A program made the translations under genes and the position numbers. DNA of 36,932 bases from a virus, in the IMG/VR virus record IMGVR_UViG_3300029258_000936, positions 1-36,932 of that record, one strand, 5' to 3'. A model generated the notes under the pieces. The model was not told where the DNA came from, did no database searches, and saw nothing but the letters and a program-made list of their open reading frames with translations. This document shows positions 1 through 7,590 of the stretch, one piece after another. Every line of letters starts with the position of its first letter. The stretch's first letter is position 1.

Positions 1-158
1 TCTTTTTAAAAAAGATAGACGAGGAGCTTGAAAAAAAGGTTGGAGAATTAAAAGTGCTTGAAGATAGACTGAAAAAGATACACGATTTTAGGTATCAATT
101 TGTAAATGAGATGTCTTTTATTGCTAGATTAAAAAAATTCTTTAAACAAGACGCATGA
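1..158 (+). CDS. 3' part of a small coiled-coil protein (gene crosses the window ends)
   Basis: Open reading frame in frame 3 from the left edge to TGA at 156-158. The 51 visible residues are charged, Lys/Glu-rich and heptad-like, so a coiled coil or long helix is likely. Its stop overlaps the next start (ATG at 155, ATGA overlap), which supports real coding. Adding the last base of the window (C at 36932) to the first two bases (TC) makes a Leu codon and joins this frame to the gene starting at 36872, for a 72-residue protein. No function is recognised. Confidence 0.75.
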   Translation, partial: FLKKIDEELEKKVGELKVLEDRLKKIHDFRYQFVNEMSFIARLKKFFKQDA

Positions 159-511
159 GTAAAAAACCAAAAAAAGTGAAAATTGATCTCTTTGAAAAAC
201 GCTATAAAAAGCAACCGTGGGAGGATCAATGGGATAAAATGTTTGGCGAATTGCTTGATGTTACAGCGGTTCAAACGCCAAAATGGGTGCATACCATGAA
301 TGATTTTGCCAAACAGTTTATCAATAGCGAGATAACGAAAGCATGTCAGCGATTGATAAATGAACACAACCTTATTGTGATTGCAAAGGAGAGAAATGCA
401 GCATTGAAAGGGTATACCGGACGTAAGTTTTACGTCGAAAAGCTTATAAAATCATTAGAAGATACCCAAAAGTCGGCTGGGGAACTTATAAAAAAAGCTA
501 AAAAACTATAA
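155..511 (+). CDS. hypothetical phage protein, 118 aa
   Basis: Basic, largely helical 118-residue protein with a Lys-rich N-terminus, a central Trp/Phe-containing segment (around residues 22-55) and a Lys-rich helical tail. It overlaps the upstream gene by ATGA, and its TAA shares one base with the next ATG (TAATG at 509-513), so the three genes are probably translationally coupled. I do not recognise the family. The position between the replication side and the terminase suggests an early or accessory role. Confidence 0.7.
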   Translation: MSKKPKKVKIDLFEKRYKKQPWEDQWDKMFGELLDVTAVQTPKWVHTMNDFAKQFINSEITKACQRLINEHNLIVIAKERNAALKGYTGRKFYVEKLIKSLEDTQKSAGELIKKAKKL

Positions 512-996
512 TGAAAACAGACTTTAAAGCAGAAATTTGTGAATGTTGCGGGCAGACAAAGACATATGCCGTTGCTCTTGATAAAGGATCAGTCTTGATT
601 TTGAAGGCTATTGCTAAATTTATAGGGCAAAAGGGCATAAACTGTGTACACCCACGTAAAGAAATGGAGGGTAGTATGCTGACGTCAAATCAGGTAGGAA
701 ATCTATCACGGCCACGATTGCACGGCCTCATTGCCCATGTAAAAGGAGAACCCGGTAATTACTTACTGACAAAGAAAGGCGCAGCTTTTCTCAGGGGTGT
801 CGATGTACCAAAGATTGCTATTGTTAAAAAAGCGACAAATCAAGAAAAGAAAAGGAATATCGGTTACTGGAGAGAGGAAGAAGTACGCTGTACGATTGAT
901 GATTTTCATGATGAGGTGTATTGGGAAGGTATCAATTACGATATACACGAGGGTCGTATCGTGTACGACGAGGCTCAGCAGAAATCAATGTTTTAG
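511..996 (+). CDS. zinc-motif protein with winged-helix-like body, 161 aa
   Basis: Residues 10-14 form CECCG followed by Q-T-K, a zinc-binding-like CxxC at the N-terminus. The central part has the segment RPRLHGLIAHV and then GEPGNYLLTKKGAAFLRG (about residues 68-95), which looks like the wing and recognition region of a small DNA-binding or zinc-ribbon phage protein. The C-terminal 50 residues are acidic and aromatic (YWEGINYDIHEGR). The overall pattern seems familiar from uncharacterised phage proteins, but I cannot assign a function. It is coupled to the preceding gene and ends just before the terminase promoter. Confidence 0.75.
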   Translation: MKTDFKAEICECCGQTKTYAVALDKGSVLILKAIAKFIGQKGINCVHPRKEMEGSMLTSNQVGNLSRPRLHGLIAHVKGEPGNYLLTKKGAAFLRGVDVPKIAIVKKATNQEKKRNIGYWREEEVRCTIDDFHDEVYWEGINYDIHEGRIVYDEAQQKSMF

Positions 997-1010
997 CCTG
1001 TGGAAAACTA

Positions 1011-1039
1011 TTGAGAAAAAGTCAAAATCATTGTATAAT
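1011..1039 (+). promoter_or_regulatory. sigma70-type promoter for the terminase/accessory operon
   Basis: TTGAGA at 1011-1016, a 17-nt spacer, then TATAAT at 1034-1039. The expected start is near 1046, giving a leader of about 19 nt before ATG at 1065. That leader contains AATTCGCCTTAAC (1051-1063), which recurs on the opposite strand near 13875 and partly before the gene at 15762. This is the best complete -35/-10 pair in the window. Confidence 0.7.
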
Positions 1040-1064
1040 AATTATACGTTAATTCGCCTTAACT

Positions 1065-1667
1065 ATGCCTACAAAAAAGAAAACAACCAAAAAGAAAACA
1101 ACAAAGAAGACCGCTACTAAGAGGGGAACTAAAGGTAGTAAGGGTAAGAAATTAAACCTCAAAGAGGAGTTGTTTTGTCAGTTATACGCTGGTGGAAAGG
1201 TACCAGAGTTGTTTGGTAATGCTACGCAGTGTTATATGCATGCGTACAAGAAGCATGATGATATTGATAAAATTGATAAACAGATTGATAAGGTAAGATC
1301 AGATGGTAAACTTGGTTATGAGAAAGAGGTTCATAGATTAGAAAGTAAGAAGAAATCTGTATATAACGTATCTCGTACTAATGCATGGAGGTTGTTGACA
1401 AATGCTGACATTTCTAGTCGTTGTGATGAATTGATGGATCAACATATCAATGATCATGTAGTAGACCGTGAGTTACAATATGTTATTACACAACGCAAAG
1501 ACCTATCATCTAAAGTCCGGGCTGTTGATCAATACAACAAGGTACGTAATCGTCTACAACCTGATAAGCATATTCACCTTGAAGCTGGAGACTTACGAAA
1601 CCTATCAGACGAAGAATTGCAAGAGGAAATTGACAAGATGGAAAAGTTTTTTACCAAAGAAGACTAA
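1065..1667 (+). CDS. terminase small subunit
   Basis: 200 residues. A very Lys/Thr-rich basic tail (1-30) is followed by a DNA-packaging small-subunit pattern: LNLKEELFCQLYAG, then FGNATQCYMHAY, then NAWRLLTNADISSRCDEL, a two-helix DNA-recognition arrangement seen in Terminase_2-like small subunits. An acidic C-terminal tail (residues 175-200) would contact the large subunit. Small subunits recognise the packaging site on concatemeric DNA and load the large subunit. A 20-residue charged insertion (HDDIDKIDKQIDKV) sits between the two halves. It has its own promoter at 1011-1039. The large subunit lies 4 kb downstream rather than adjacent. Confidence 0.85.
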   Translation: MPTKKKTTKKKTTKKTATKRGTKGSKGKKLNLKEELFCQLYAGGKVPELFGNATQCYMHAYKKHDDIDKIDKQIDKVRSDGKLGYEKEVHRLESKKKSVYNVSRTNAWRLLTNADISSRCDELMDQHINDHVVDRELQYVITQRKDLSSKVRAVDQYNKVRNRLQPDKHIHLEAGDLRNLSDEELQEEIDKMEKFFTKED

Positions 1668-1684
1668 TAACAATAAAAATCGCC

Positions 1685-2053
1685 ATGAATAAACAAGAAA
1701 AAATAACCGCCATAGAGGCAAAGATACGAGAGTTAGTGCCAAGCACCGCAAAATGGTCTATTGCTTCTTCAAATAATGGAAAGATAGATGGCTATGCGAG
1801 CCAACCAACATTGCACCTTGAGCATGTGCTTCTGGCTATCGAGCAATCAGTTGAAAACTTTGAAAAGTACGCAGATATTGAATTTTGGTTTGGAAACGAA
1901 AAAGAAGATGCAAACATGTTGGCTTTCCATACACCAATGACTGCATGGCATAATCATGACGTTTTGTGGTACAACCTCACAAAATCATTCCACGAAAATC
2001 TAAAAGAAAACCAAGAGCTAGTCGAGTTCTTGTATAATGTATTGGAGGTATGA
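1685..2053 (+). CDS. hypothetical phage protein, 122 aa
   Basis: Compact, soluble protein with many Trp, Phe and His residues in the second half (FWFGNEKED, HTPMTAWHNHDVLWYNL). The start ATG directly follows the leader AATCGCC. The stop TGA overlaps the next ATG (2050-2053), so translation is probably coupled. The layout resembles small early phage proteins of unknown role, and no motif is diagnostic. Confidence 0.7.
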   Translation: MNKQEKITAIEAKIRELVPSTAKWSIASSNNGKIDGYASQPTLHLEHVLLAIEQSVENFEKYADIEFWFGNEKEDANMLAFHTPMTAWHNHDVLWYNLTKSFHENLKENQELVEFLYNVLEV

Positions 2054-2505
2054 ATTACTTAACAAACAAATACAACATGACCGATTTAATAAAAGATGAG
2101 ATATCAAAAAACTTCAAGCCAGTTGAGTATTTGAGAATCGAAGAAGCCTTATTTCAAGAAAGACAATACACAAAAGAGTATTCTGTTAGATATTTTGCTT
2201 TAACCCAAAGTAAAGACAAGGTTGTACACGAACATAAACGTCCTGTATTGAATGTTTTAATTCGTTTTACTGACAATACTGCTTTCAATATGACATTGTT
2301 GCCAGAAGATTATTTGGGAAAAGTTTACGAAAAAGAGAGCGAGGTTGTAGATTGGCTGCCGCATGGATTAGATGTTAATAATTCAATAGTAAACTTTGAA
2401 CGGAACTACGACTATGAAAAAGTATTGAACACAATAGTCTCAACCTTACAAGGAAAAAAACAGTACAACCCAACATTTGAAACACTTGATTTTATTACCA
2501 ACTAA
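2050..2505 (+). CDS. hypothetical phage protein, 151 aa
   Basis: Mixed alpha/beta soluble protein. It starts with ATG overlapping the upstream TGA. A second possible start at 2077 (MTDLIKDE) would remove nine residues. The body carries alternating hydrophobic strands (PVLNVLIRFTDNTAFNMTLLP) and a C-terminal aromatic stretch. The family is not recognised. It sits in the accessory block between the two terminase genes. Confidence 0.7.
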   Translation: MNYLTNKYNMTDLIKDEISKNFKPVEYLRIEEALFQERQYTKEYSVRYFALTQSKDKVVHEHKRPVLNVLIRFTDNTAFNMTLLPEDYLGKVYEKESEVVDWLPHGLDVNNSIVNFERNYDYEKVLNTIVSTLQGKKQYNPTFETLDFITN

Positions 2506-2517
2506 CCCATTAAACAT

Positions 2518-2994
2518 ATGAGTGAAGAAAAGAAAGAAATACTTGATGTATGTTGCGGTTCGAGAATGTTCTATTTCGACAAAGAAAACCCTAGTGTTTT
2601 GTTTTGTGATATTAGGGAGTTTGAAGATACTTTATGTGATGGACGAAAATTGGAAGTAAAGCCTGATGTCATTGCAGATTTTCGAGATCTACCATTTGAA
2701 GACAATATATTTTCATTAGTTGTTTTCGACCCACCACACATGAAAACACTTGGTAAAAACTCTTGGATGGCCAAGAAATATGGCGTATTAGGAGACACTT
2801 GGGAGGATGACATAAAACAAGGTTTTTCAGAATGTTTTAGGGTTTTGAAAGCTGGATCTGTACTTGTTTTCAAGTGGAACAGTGTTGAAATACCTGTATC
2901 GCAAATACTAAAACTCACGAACAAAAAACCGCTTCTCGGGCATAAAAGCGGGAAGCGACAAGACACACATTGGATTTTATTCATTAACCAATAA
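2518..2994 (+). CDS. SAM-dependent methyltransferase, DPPH type
   Basis: 158 residues, a minimal class I methyltransferase. Motif I is ILDVCCGSRMFYFD (about residues 8-21), the SAM-binding loop. CDIRE follows as the acidic end of beta2. The catalytic tetrapeptide DPPH is at residues 71-74 (DNA 2728-2739), the variant of the N6-adenine/N4-cytosine DPPY motif used by a group of small phage methyltransferases. There is no target-recognition domain, so the substrate (DNA base or other) cannot be told from sequence, and no restriction partner is nearby. Self-modification against host restriction is a reasonable inference. A 9-bp imperfect stem near the 3' end (about 2925-2955) lies inside the coding region. 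Confidence 0.8.
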   Translation: MSEEKKEILDVCCGSRMFYFDKENPSVLFCDIREFEDTLCDGRKLEVKPDVIADFRDLPFEDNIFSLVVFDPPHMKTLGKNSWMAKKYGVLGDTWEDDIKQGFSECFRVLKAGSVLVFKWNSVEIPVSQILKLTNKKPLLGHKSGKRQDTHWILFINQ

Positions 2995-2998
2995 CCCT

Positions 2999-3259
2999 AT
3001 GAAAACACCACAACAAGAGGAGATAGAAAAACTATATCAATCATATAAATGCGGAGATACAAATAGCGTTGTCTTGAGTGAGCTGATTTTCAAAACAATG
3101 TTGGAAAATGTTATCTCCCAAGCCCAACAACAAGCACAAGAGGAAACATTGAGTGAAGTCTTAAAGCATGAATATCTTGAAGCGGAAGGACACTACGCAG
3201 GAAGACATATTGTTTTAGTTGACGATATTAAAAAATTACAAGCCCTTAACAACAAGTAG
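2999..3259 (+). CDS. hypothetical phage protein, 86 aa
   Basis: Helical, Gln/Glu-rich protein with a central run of Ala/Gln (SQAQQQAQEE) suggesting a coiled coil, and a C-terminal HIVLVDDIKKL segment. It starts 5 nt after the methyltransferase stop with no Shine-Dalgarno sequence. No family assigned. Confidence 0.65.
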   Translation: MKTPQQEEIEKLYQSYKCGDTNSVVLSELIFKTMLENVISQAQQQAQEETLSEVLKHEYLEAEGHYAGRHIVLVDDIKKLQALNNK

Positions 3260-3274
3260 CCACCCCATCAGTCA

Positions 3275-3562
3275 ATGGTGTGGAATAAGATAGATGTTAT
3301 TATGAGACATTCAAAACAATCACATAAGGTTTATAAAATTACTTACGGAACTCTTCAGATAGAAGATGACTTACGGAAAAAAGCACCTAACGTTGAAATT
3401 TTAGACTGCTATTCAGTAAAAGTTTTAGCAACAGACGTTTTTGACGCTGTATTAAAAACAGAGGGATATGTTAAACAACTTGAAAAAGAGGAAAAGAAAG
3501 AAAGGTTTGAAGTATTTACACAAAGCATAGAATTATTAGAGGTTATTGATGTTGTTGGATAA
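3275..3562 (+). CDS. hypothetical phage protein, 95 aa
   Basis: Small, basic then acidic soluble protein. Starts at 3275 (MVWNKIDVIM) and at 3302 (MRHSKQSHKV) are both possible; neither has a Shine-Dalgarno. Predicted alternating strands and helices, with a charged Lys/Glu stretch around residues 70-80. No family assigned. Confidence 0.6.
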   Translation: MVWNKIDVIMRHSKQSHKVYKITYGTLQIEDDLRKKAPNVEILDCYSVKVLATDVFDAVLKTEGYVKQLEKEEKKERFEVFTQSIELLEVIDVVG

Positions 3563-3587
3563 CCCCCACCTAGTCGTTTAGTAGTAT

Positions 3588-3806
3588 ATGAGTTATAGTA
3601 AACAACTGATATTTTGGATATTTATTTTTATCGTTATTTTTGCGACTCTTTATTGGTATAGCGGAACAGAAGCATATAAAAAAGAATCATTGGAGAATCA
3701 AGCAATTCAAGAGTCTATGGAATGCAAGAGTTCGGTAAAAAATAATGCAGAAACATACCAAAGCAGATTCCATTACAAAATGGCGAAGAAGGCATGTTTT
3801 TATTAA
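3588..3806 (+). CDS. small single-pass membrane protein, 72 aa
   Basis: Residues 6-24 form a hydrophobic helix (LIFWIFIFIVIFATLYWY), followed by a polar C-terminal part of about 45 residues with two Cys. The short MSYSKQ N-terminus with one Lys makes an N-in anchor likely. One of four small membrane proteins in the accessory block between the terminase genes. The role is unknown. Confidence 0.65.
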   Translation: MSYSKQLIFWIFIFIVIFATLYWYSGTEAYKKESLENQAIQESMECKSSVKNNAETYQSRFHYKMAKKACFY

Positions 3807-3828
3807 CATTTTAACCCCACCAATTATT

Positions 3829-4131
3829 ATGGACGATTACCCCACAGAAAAAGAGTTAAAAACAATAGAGAATTGGGAGATACATACAAATGCTGATCTC
3901 TTTGCCCTTGTTGAGTATGTTCAATTACTTTGGCACTGGGGAGAAGACTATTGCCCTCTCAAGGAAGTAAAAGGAGAAGACTATAAGTTTTGGCGTCTTG
4001 TTACCGGAGGCTGGAGCGGCAATGAGGATCTGGTTTGTGCATTACGACGTAATGTAAAGTTTTGGGTATTTTGTTGGCAAGCTTCGCATCGAGGCGGATT
4101 GCATACTTTTCATATAAAAAATCTTAGATAA
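3829..4131 (+). CDS. hypothetical Trp-rich protein, 100 aa
   Basis: The open frame extends upstream to 3745, inside the preceding gene, but the start at 3829 (MDDYPTEKE) follows the AT-rich leader typical of this genome (TTAACCCCACCAATTATT) and leaves a clean gap. The protein has eight Trp (for example LLWHWGEDYC, GGWSG, FWVFCWQ) and a His-rich end, suggesting a compact fold. No family assigned. Confidence 0.65.
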   Translation: MDDYPTEKELKTIENWEIHTNADLFALVEYVQLLWHWGEDYCPLKEVKGEDYKFWRLVTGGWSGNEDLVCALRRNVKFWVFCWQASHRGGLHTFHIKNLR

Positions 4132-4133
4132 TC

Positions 4134-4460
4134 ATGAGCTATCAAGCATACAACATAAAAACAAGAGAGTATCACACAAACTTTAGAGCATTGCCAGGAG
4201 GTGTTGTTGAGACTCTATTTGAAACACAAGACGGGTCTGCTATGGAGTGGCGACATAATCCTGACGTGAAGCTTGTATTTCATGATGAAGGATTTACAAA
4301 ACGCTTTATCGTTGGCTTTATTCTTGCTGCTATTATAAATTTTGCATTGGTAAGCACGATCATTACACTGTCTGACAATCAATGGTTGTTGTTTGGTGTA
4401 GGTATTATCGCTTTTGTATTTTTAGTAAACGTATCAATCATGTTACATCGCAAGATGTGA
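4134..4460 (+). CDS. two-pass membrane protein, 108 aa
   Basis: The N-terminal 60 residues are soluble, with a strand-rich segment (LPGGVVETLFETQDGSAMEW). Residues 62-81 and 88-104 are two hydrophobic helices (FILAAIINFALVSTII and LLFGVGIIAFVFLVNVSIML) ending in HRKM. Both helices are near the C-terminus, so the soluble part is probably cytoplasmic. Its TGA overlaps the extended -10 of the next gene. Function unknown. Confidence 0.7.
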   Translation: MSYQAYNIKTREYHTNFRALPGGVVETLFETQDGSAMEWRHNPDVKLVFHDEGFTKRFIVGFILAAIINFALVSTIITLSDNQWLLFGVGIIAFVFLVNVSIMLHRKM

Positions 4461-4466
4461 TATAAT
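4458..4466 (+). promoter_or_regulatory. extended -10 promoter, leaderless gene
   Basis: TGATATAAT; the -10 hexamer is 4461-4466. Six nt separate it from ATG at 4473, so a start seven nt downstream of the hexamer falls on the A of ATG. No -35 is visible at 17 nt spacing. Confidence 0.65.
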
Positions 4467-4472
4467 ATATTT

Positions 4473-4691
4473 ATGGAAAAGCTACAGTGGTACAAGTTAA
4501 AAGAGAACAAATGTCCTAAATTAAAGTGTCGTGGGTCTATTGGAGTACTTGACCAAAAGACGTTAAAGTGTTCAAATAGTAAGTGTGATTTTAAAATATC
4601 TGTAGAGAAGTTTCAGAAAATATGCGTTGAAACGCAAGAGAAGATTTTAAAGAAACAACGCACTGAGTCTCTATCACTACTTGAAGAATAA
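4473..4691 (+). CDS. zinc-ribbon-like small protein, 72 aa
   Basis: Two Cys pairs, CPKLKC (from residue 14) and CSNSKC (from about residue 35), with a RGSIGVL turn between them, form a plausible Cys4 zinc ribbon. A 35-residue charged helical tail follows. It is preceded by an extended -10 exactly 6 nt before ATG and probably makes a leaderless mRNA. Small zinc ribbons in phages often bind nucleic acid or host polymerase, but nothing here specifies the partner. Confidence 0.7.
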   Translation: MEKLQWYKLKENKCPKLKCRGSIGVLDQKTLKCSNSKCDFKISVEKFQKICVETQEKILKKQRTESLSLLEE

Positions 4692-4693
4692 TT

Positions 4694-4948
4694 ATGAGAA
4701 AATTCGCCAATATAAAATTTAATATACTGATGTGGATCATGGAGCGACTACTTGTTGTTGAGGCATATATTTTTCTCATACGTGACCGCCTAGTACACAG
4801 TGGTTGGTTTTATACCGGAGAGTTTATGTTGCTTTTCAATCTACCTTTCAAGGTAATTCGTTATCCTATAGCCTATCTCATATCGAGAGATAGTTATGTG
4901 AGAGATGAGTTTGAAAAGATTAGAAAAGAAAAATTAAAAGCTAAATAA
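4694..4948 (+). CDS. small membrane-associated protein, 84 aa
   Basis: Hydrophobic and aromatic protein with two moderately hydrophobic stretches (residues about 8-28, LMWIMERLLVVEAYIFLI, and 36-58, FYTGEFMLLFNLPFKVIRYPI) and a Lys-rich tail. It starts two nt after the zinc-ribbon stop, so it is in the same transcript. Family not recognised. Confidence 0.6.
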   Translation: MRKFANIKFNILMWIMERLLVVEAYIFLIRDRLVHSGWFYTGEFMLLFNLPFKVIRYPIAYLISRDSYVRDEFEKIRKEKLKAK

Positions 4949-4953
4949 TTCGT

Positions 4954-5559
4954 ATGTTTGAACTAATAAAATTACACAACAAAACATCTCGCAATGTAAA
5001 GAAATGGTCTGAGATCGCTAAAACAGCAAAGGCTATGGTTAAGTGGCTTGATGATACTAACGGTGAGTTTAAAGGGCAACATAATTCTGCCTATGCTGTC
5101 CACCACACACAAGTCAGTGAAGAACCATACAATTTCTTTGTCGTGGCCGAGCAAATGTGTCAAAAGCCTGATGAGAAGAAAAACATTACAGAAGAAAACT
5201 ATGTATTTCCGGCACGCATCATAATCAATCCAAAGGTTGTAAAGAAAGAAAAGGTTTTGATGAGTAAAGAACCTAATAAGATAAAGAAGATTGACGAGGA
5301 GACAGGCAAAGAGTACGTTGATATTGAATGGAAAGATAAGGAAGTGAAGAATAAGATTACAGTCAAAGAAGGCTGTATGTCATTTCCACACCGTAAATCA
5401 AAGAATGTACAGAGGTACTACCGAGTTACTGTACGATATCAAATAAAGACATTGATTGGTCTCAAAGAGGTCGAGGAGACCATAGAAGGCGTGAAAGCAC
5501 ACATTTTCCAACATGAGTGTGATCATGCTAAAGGTAACAACATTTTTTATGACAAGTAA
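4954..5559 (+). CDS. def: divergent peptide deformylase
   Basis: Peptide deformylase removes the formyl group from the initiator Met of nascent proteins and uses a metal held by one Cys and two His. Motif 2, EGCMS, is at residues 139-143 (metal Cys141). Motif 3, HECDH, is at 187-191 (both metal His and catalytic Glu188). Motif 1 (GxGxAAxQ in the family) is degenerate here: HNSAYAVHHTQ around residues 43-53 keeps the Ala and Gln but has lost the glycines. A Lys/Glu-rich insertion (about 90-130) lengthens the usual 150-170 aa core to 201. Phage deformylases are known. The next gene starts inside its last codons. Confidence 0.82.
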   Translation: MFELIKLHNKTSRNVKKWSEIAKTAKAMVKWLDDTNGEFKGQHNSAYAVHHTQVSEEPYNFFVVAEQMCQKPDEKKNITEENYVFPARIIINPKVVKKEKVLMSKEPNKIKKIDEETGKEYVDIEWKDKEVKNKITVKEGCMSFPHRKSKNVQRYYRVTVRYQIKTLIGLKEVEETIEGVKAHIFQHECDHAKGNNIFYDK

Positions 5560-5776
5560 AAAAGAAAGAATCAATCTTGCACTGTTCATCATTTCTGTGA
5601 TTGCTCTTGCTGTAAGTTTTGTATACTTTGGTTTTGCTATAAAGAAAAACGCACAAGCAAATACATTGGTACAATCTGCAAAAGAATTTCACAATGATGC
5701 ACATATTCGCCTAGTTCAAGCTGAATCTCAATTAGACAAAATGATCTATGAGTGCAGAACAGGGCAACAATACTAA
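5549..5776 (+). CDS. small membrane protein with coiled-coil tail, 75 aa
   Basis: The open frame reaches 5513, but ATG at 5549 (MTSKKERINLAL) overlaps the deformylase end by only 11 nt and puts a basic segment directly before the membrane helix (about residues 8-30, NLALFIISVIALAVSFVYFGF). The remaining 45 residues are helical and amphipathic. Topology is probably N-in. The last 29 nt overlap the start of the terminase large subunit, so coupling is likely. The role is unknown. Confidence 0.6.
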   Translation: MTSKKERINLALFIISVIALAVSFVYFGFAIKKNAQANTLVQSAKEFHNDAHIRLVQAESQLDKMIYECRTGQQY

Positions 5777-7262
5777 TAAAGCTCGTAAAGTAAACGAGGA
5801 GTACCTACGTAGGCTCAAGCACGAGAAGTATCGGTACTATGAGCCTTCTGGTATCGGTGAGGAGTTTATTGACGCATATGCGTGTGGCGATTACTTTATC
5901 GTGCTTTTTTCTGCTGCAAACGGTGTAGGTAAAACTGCCACTGGAGCTAATATCCTAGCTCATCAGTTTTGGAATACGGGAGAGAACGAGTTTTTTAATG
6001 GCAAGTTGTTTAAAGATTTTCCATATAAGAAGCAAGGACGTATCGTATCTGACCCGACAAACGTATCTAAGAACATCGTACCTGAGTTAAAAAGTTGGTT
6101 TCCTAAAGGTAGATACACTACAAGCAAAGGAGGTAAGCACTATGAGAGCCTGTGGGAGACTGATACAGGTTGGGGATTTGATATTATGACCTACGAGCAA
6201 GATCCTCGAGAGTTTGAGGGTGTTACGCTTGGCTGGGCTTGGTTTGATGAACCGCCTCCCGAAAATATATTTAAAGCTATGGTTTCTCGTATGCGTAAGG
6301 GTGGTATTATTTTTATTACTGCTACCCCTATTAACGCTGACTCAGCATATATGTATGACGCCTTTGCGCGTGGTACATACGAAATGGAGATCGAAGACGT
6401 AAACGGAAACATAGTAAAGTATGAGCGTAAGGTAAAGTATCTTACTGCTGACATCGAATCTGTGTGTAAAGAACACGGTGTACGCGGACATTTGAAGCAT
6501 GATGATATCATGAGAATGATTGCAGAGTATGACCCTGATGAAAGACAGGCGCGTATTCATGGTAAGTTCCAGCACCTTATCGGTATGGTGTTTAAAGGTT
6601 GGGATACGAATGTGCATGTCATTGAGCCTTTTGATGTTAATCCTCGTGATTTCAGTGTTGTGCAATTTCTTGATCCTCACCCACGCGTAGAAGACGCCAT
6701 GCTTTGGGTTGCTGTTGATAAATACGGTACAAAGTATGTTGTTGATGAGCTATTTCATAATCCAAAAGATACAGCAGACCTTGCGTATCGCATAAAACAA
6801 AAAGACTCTCAGTTCCGGGTGTTGTTTAGACGCGCTGACCCATCGCTATTTCTTGTGAACCAACACGAGAACGAGGGAAAGAGTCTTGCTGAAAAACTTG
6901 ATGAACACGGATTACACTACGAACCCGCTAGTAAGCAGCGTGCTATGGCTGATAGGCGTATTAAAGATGCTTTAGCCTTTAGAAAGGCAGCAGACCGCGT
7001 AATTAAGGCCCCTGAGCTATATGTATTCAGTAGCTGTAAGCGCACTATATGGGAGATTGAGCATTATCGTTGGGATAACTGGGTAGGTAAAGCTGCTGAT
7101 CGTCGTACACCAAAACCAAAACCTGTTGACAAAGATGACCATATGATCGAAAACTTAGGCCGCGCATTGCTTGCTGAACCTGTGTTTGAACCGATGGTTG
7201 AACATAATAGTTATAGAGATGCTGAGGTTATTTCAGATGATGACCTTGATCCATATGAATAA
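5748..7262 (+). CDS. terminase large subunit (packaging ATPase and nuclease)
   Basis: 504 residues. N-terminal ATPase: Walker A AANGVGKTA with G59-T63 (DNA 5922-5936), Walker B WFDEPPP with D167-E168, and the coupling motif ITATP some 25 residues later. C-terminal RNase H-like nuclease: FLDPHPR with D309 as first acidic residue, then VVDELFH and a late KDDHMIENLGRAL. This protein pumps DNA into the prohead and cuts the concatemer. It starts within the preceding gene in another frame. The sequence style (adjacent FDEPPP and TATP) fits the group used by podoviruses and siphoviruses. The gap of 4 kb to the small subunit is unusual. Confidence 0.93.
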   Translation: MSAEQGNNTNKARKVNEEYLRRLKHEKYRYYEPSGIGEEFIDAYACGDYFIVLFSAANGVGKTATGANILAHQFWNTGENEFFNGKLFKDFPYKKQGRIVSDPTNVSKNIVPELKSWFPKGRYTTSKGGKHYESLWETDTGWGFDIMTYEQDPREFEGVTLGWAWFDEPPPENIFKAMVSRMRKGGIIFITATPINADSAYMYDAFARGTYEMEIEDVNGNIVKYERKVKYLTADIESVCKEHGVRGHLKHDDIMRMIAEYDPDERQARIHGKFQHLIGMVFKGWDTNVHVIEPFDVNPRDFSVVQFLDPHPRVEDAMLWVAVDKYGTKYVVDELFHNPKDTADLAYRIKQKDSQFRVLFRRADPSLFLVNQHENEGKSLAEKLDEHGLHYEPASKQRAMADRRIKDALAFRKAADRVIKAPELYVFSSCKRTIWEIEHYRWDNWVGKAADRRTPKPKPVDKDDHMIENLGRALLAEPVFEPMVEHNSYRDAEVISDDDLDPYE

Positions 7263-7306
7263 AGTTTTCCACAGAATTAACAAGTTTATTAACTTGCACC
7301 TTTGTG

Positions 7307-7320
7307 TGCTATAATATAAT
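7307..7320 (+). promoter_or_regulatory. overlapping -10 elements, leaderless gene
   Basis: TGCTATAAT (hexamer 7310-7315) overlaps a second TATAAT at 7315-7320. The second is exactly 6 nt before ATG at 7327, giving a predicted start on the A of ATG; the first would give a leader of about 5 nt. Confidence 0.65.
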
Positions 7321-7326
7321 AAGAAT

Positions 7327-7575
7327 ATGACAAAAAGTTATATCGTTTTGAAAAGAGAAAATTACCGTGACCACTGGATCTATATAAGACAATATGGTTC
7401 TGTATTTGAATACTTAGTAGCAATCAAAGGCGAGATTTACTCACATCATGTGATTATCAAGCCTGACTTTTTCCGTCTTTTTAGAAAAAATAAGTATAGT
7501 GACGAAACAATAAAAGATGTCGTCGGTATGCTCAAAACCGCAGCCATAGAAGTTATTGAAAAAGTTTTAGAATAG
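7327..7575 (+). CDS. hypothetical protein, 82 aa
   Basis: Small basic, aromatic protein (YIVLKRENYRDHWIYIRQYG) with alternating strands and a C-terminal amphipathic helix. Transcribed from its own probable leaderless promoter between the large terminase and the surface-protein genes. No family recognised. Confidence 0.65.
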   Translation: MTKSYIVLKRENYRDHWIYIRQYGSVFEYLVAIKGEIYSHHVIIKPDFFRLFRKNKYSDETIKDVVGMLKTAAIEVIEKVLE

Positions 7576-7590
7576 ACCAGTAAAAATTCG

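Noticed and set aside
2925-2955. Hairpin at the end of the methyltransferase gene
   Set aside because: It is inside the coding region without a uridine tract, so it is probably coding sequence that happens to fold.
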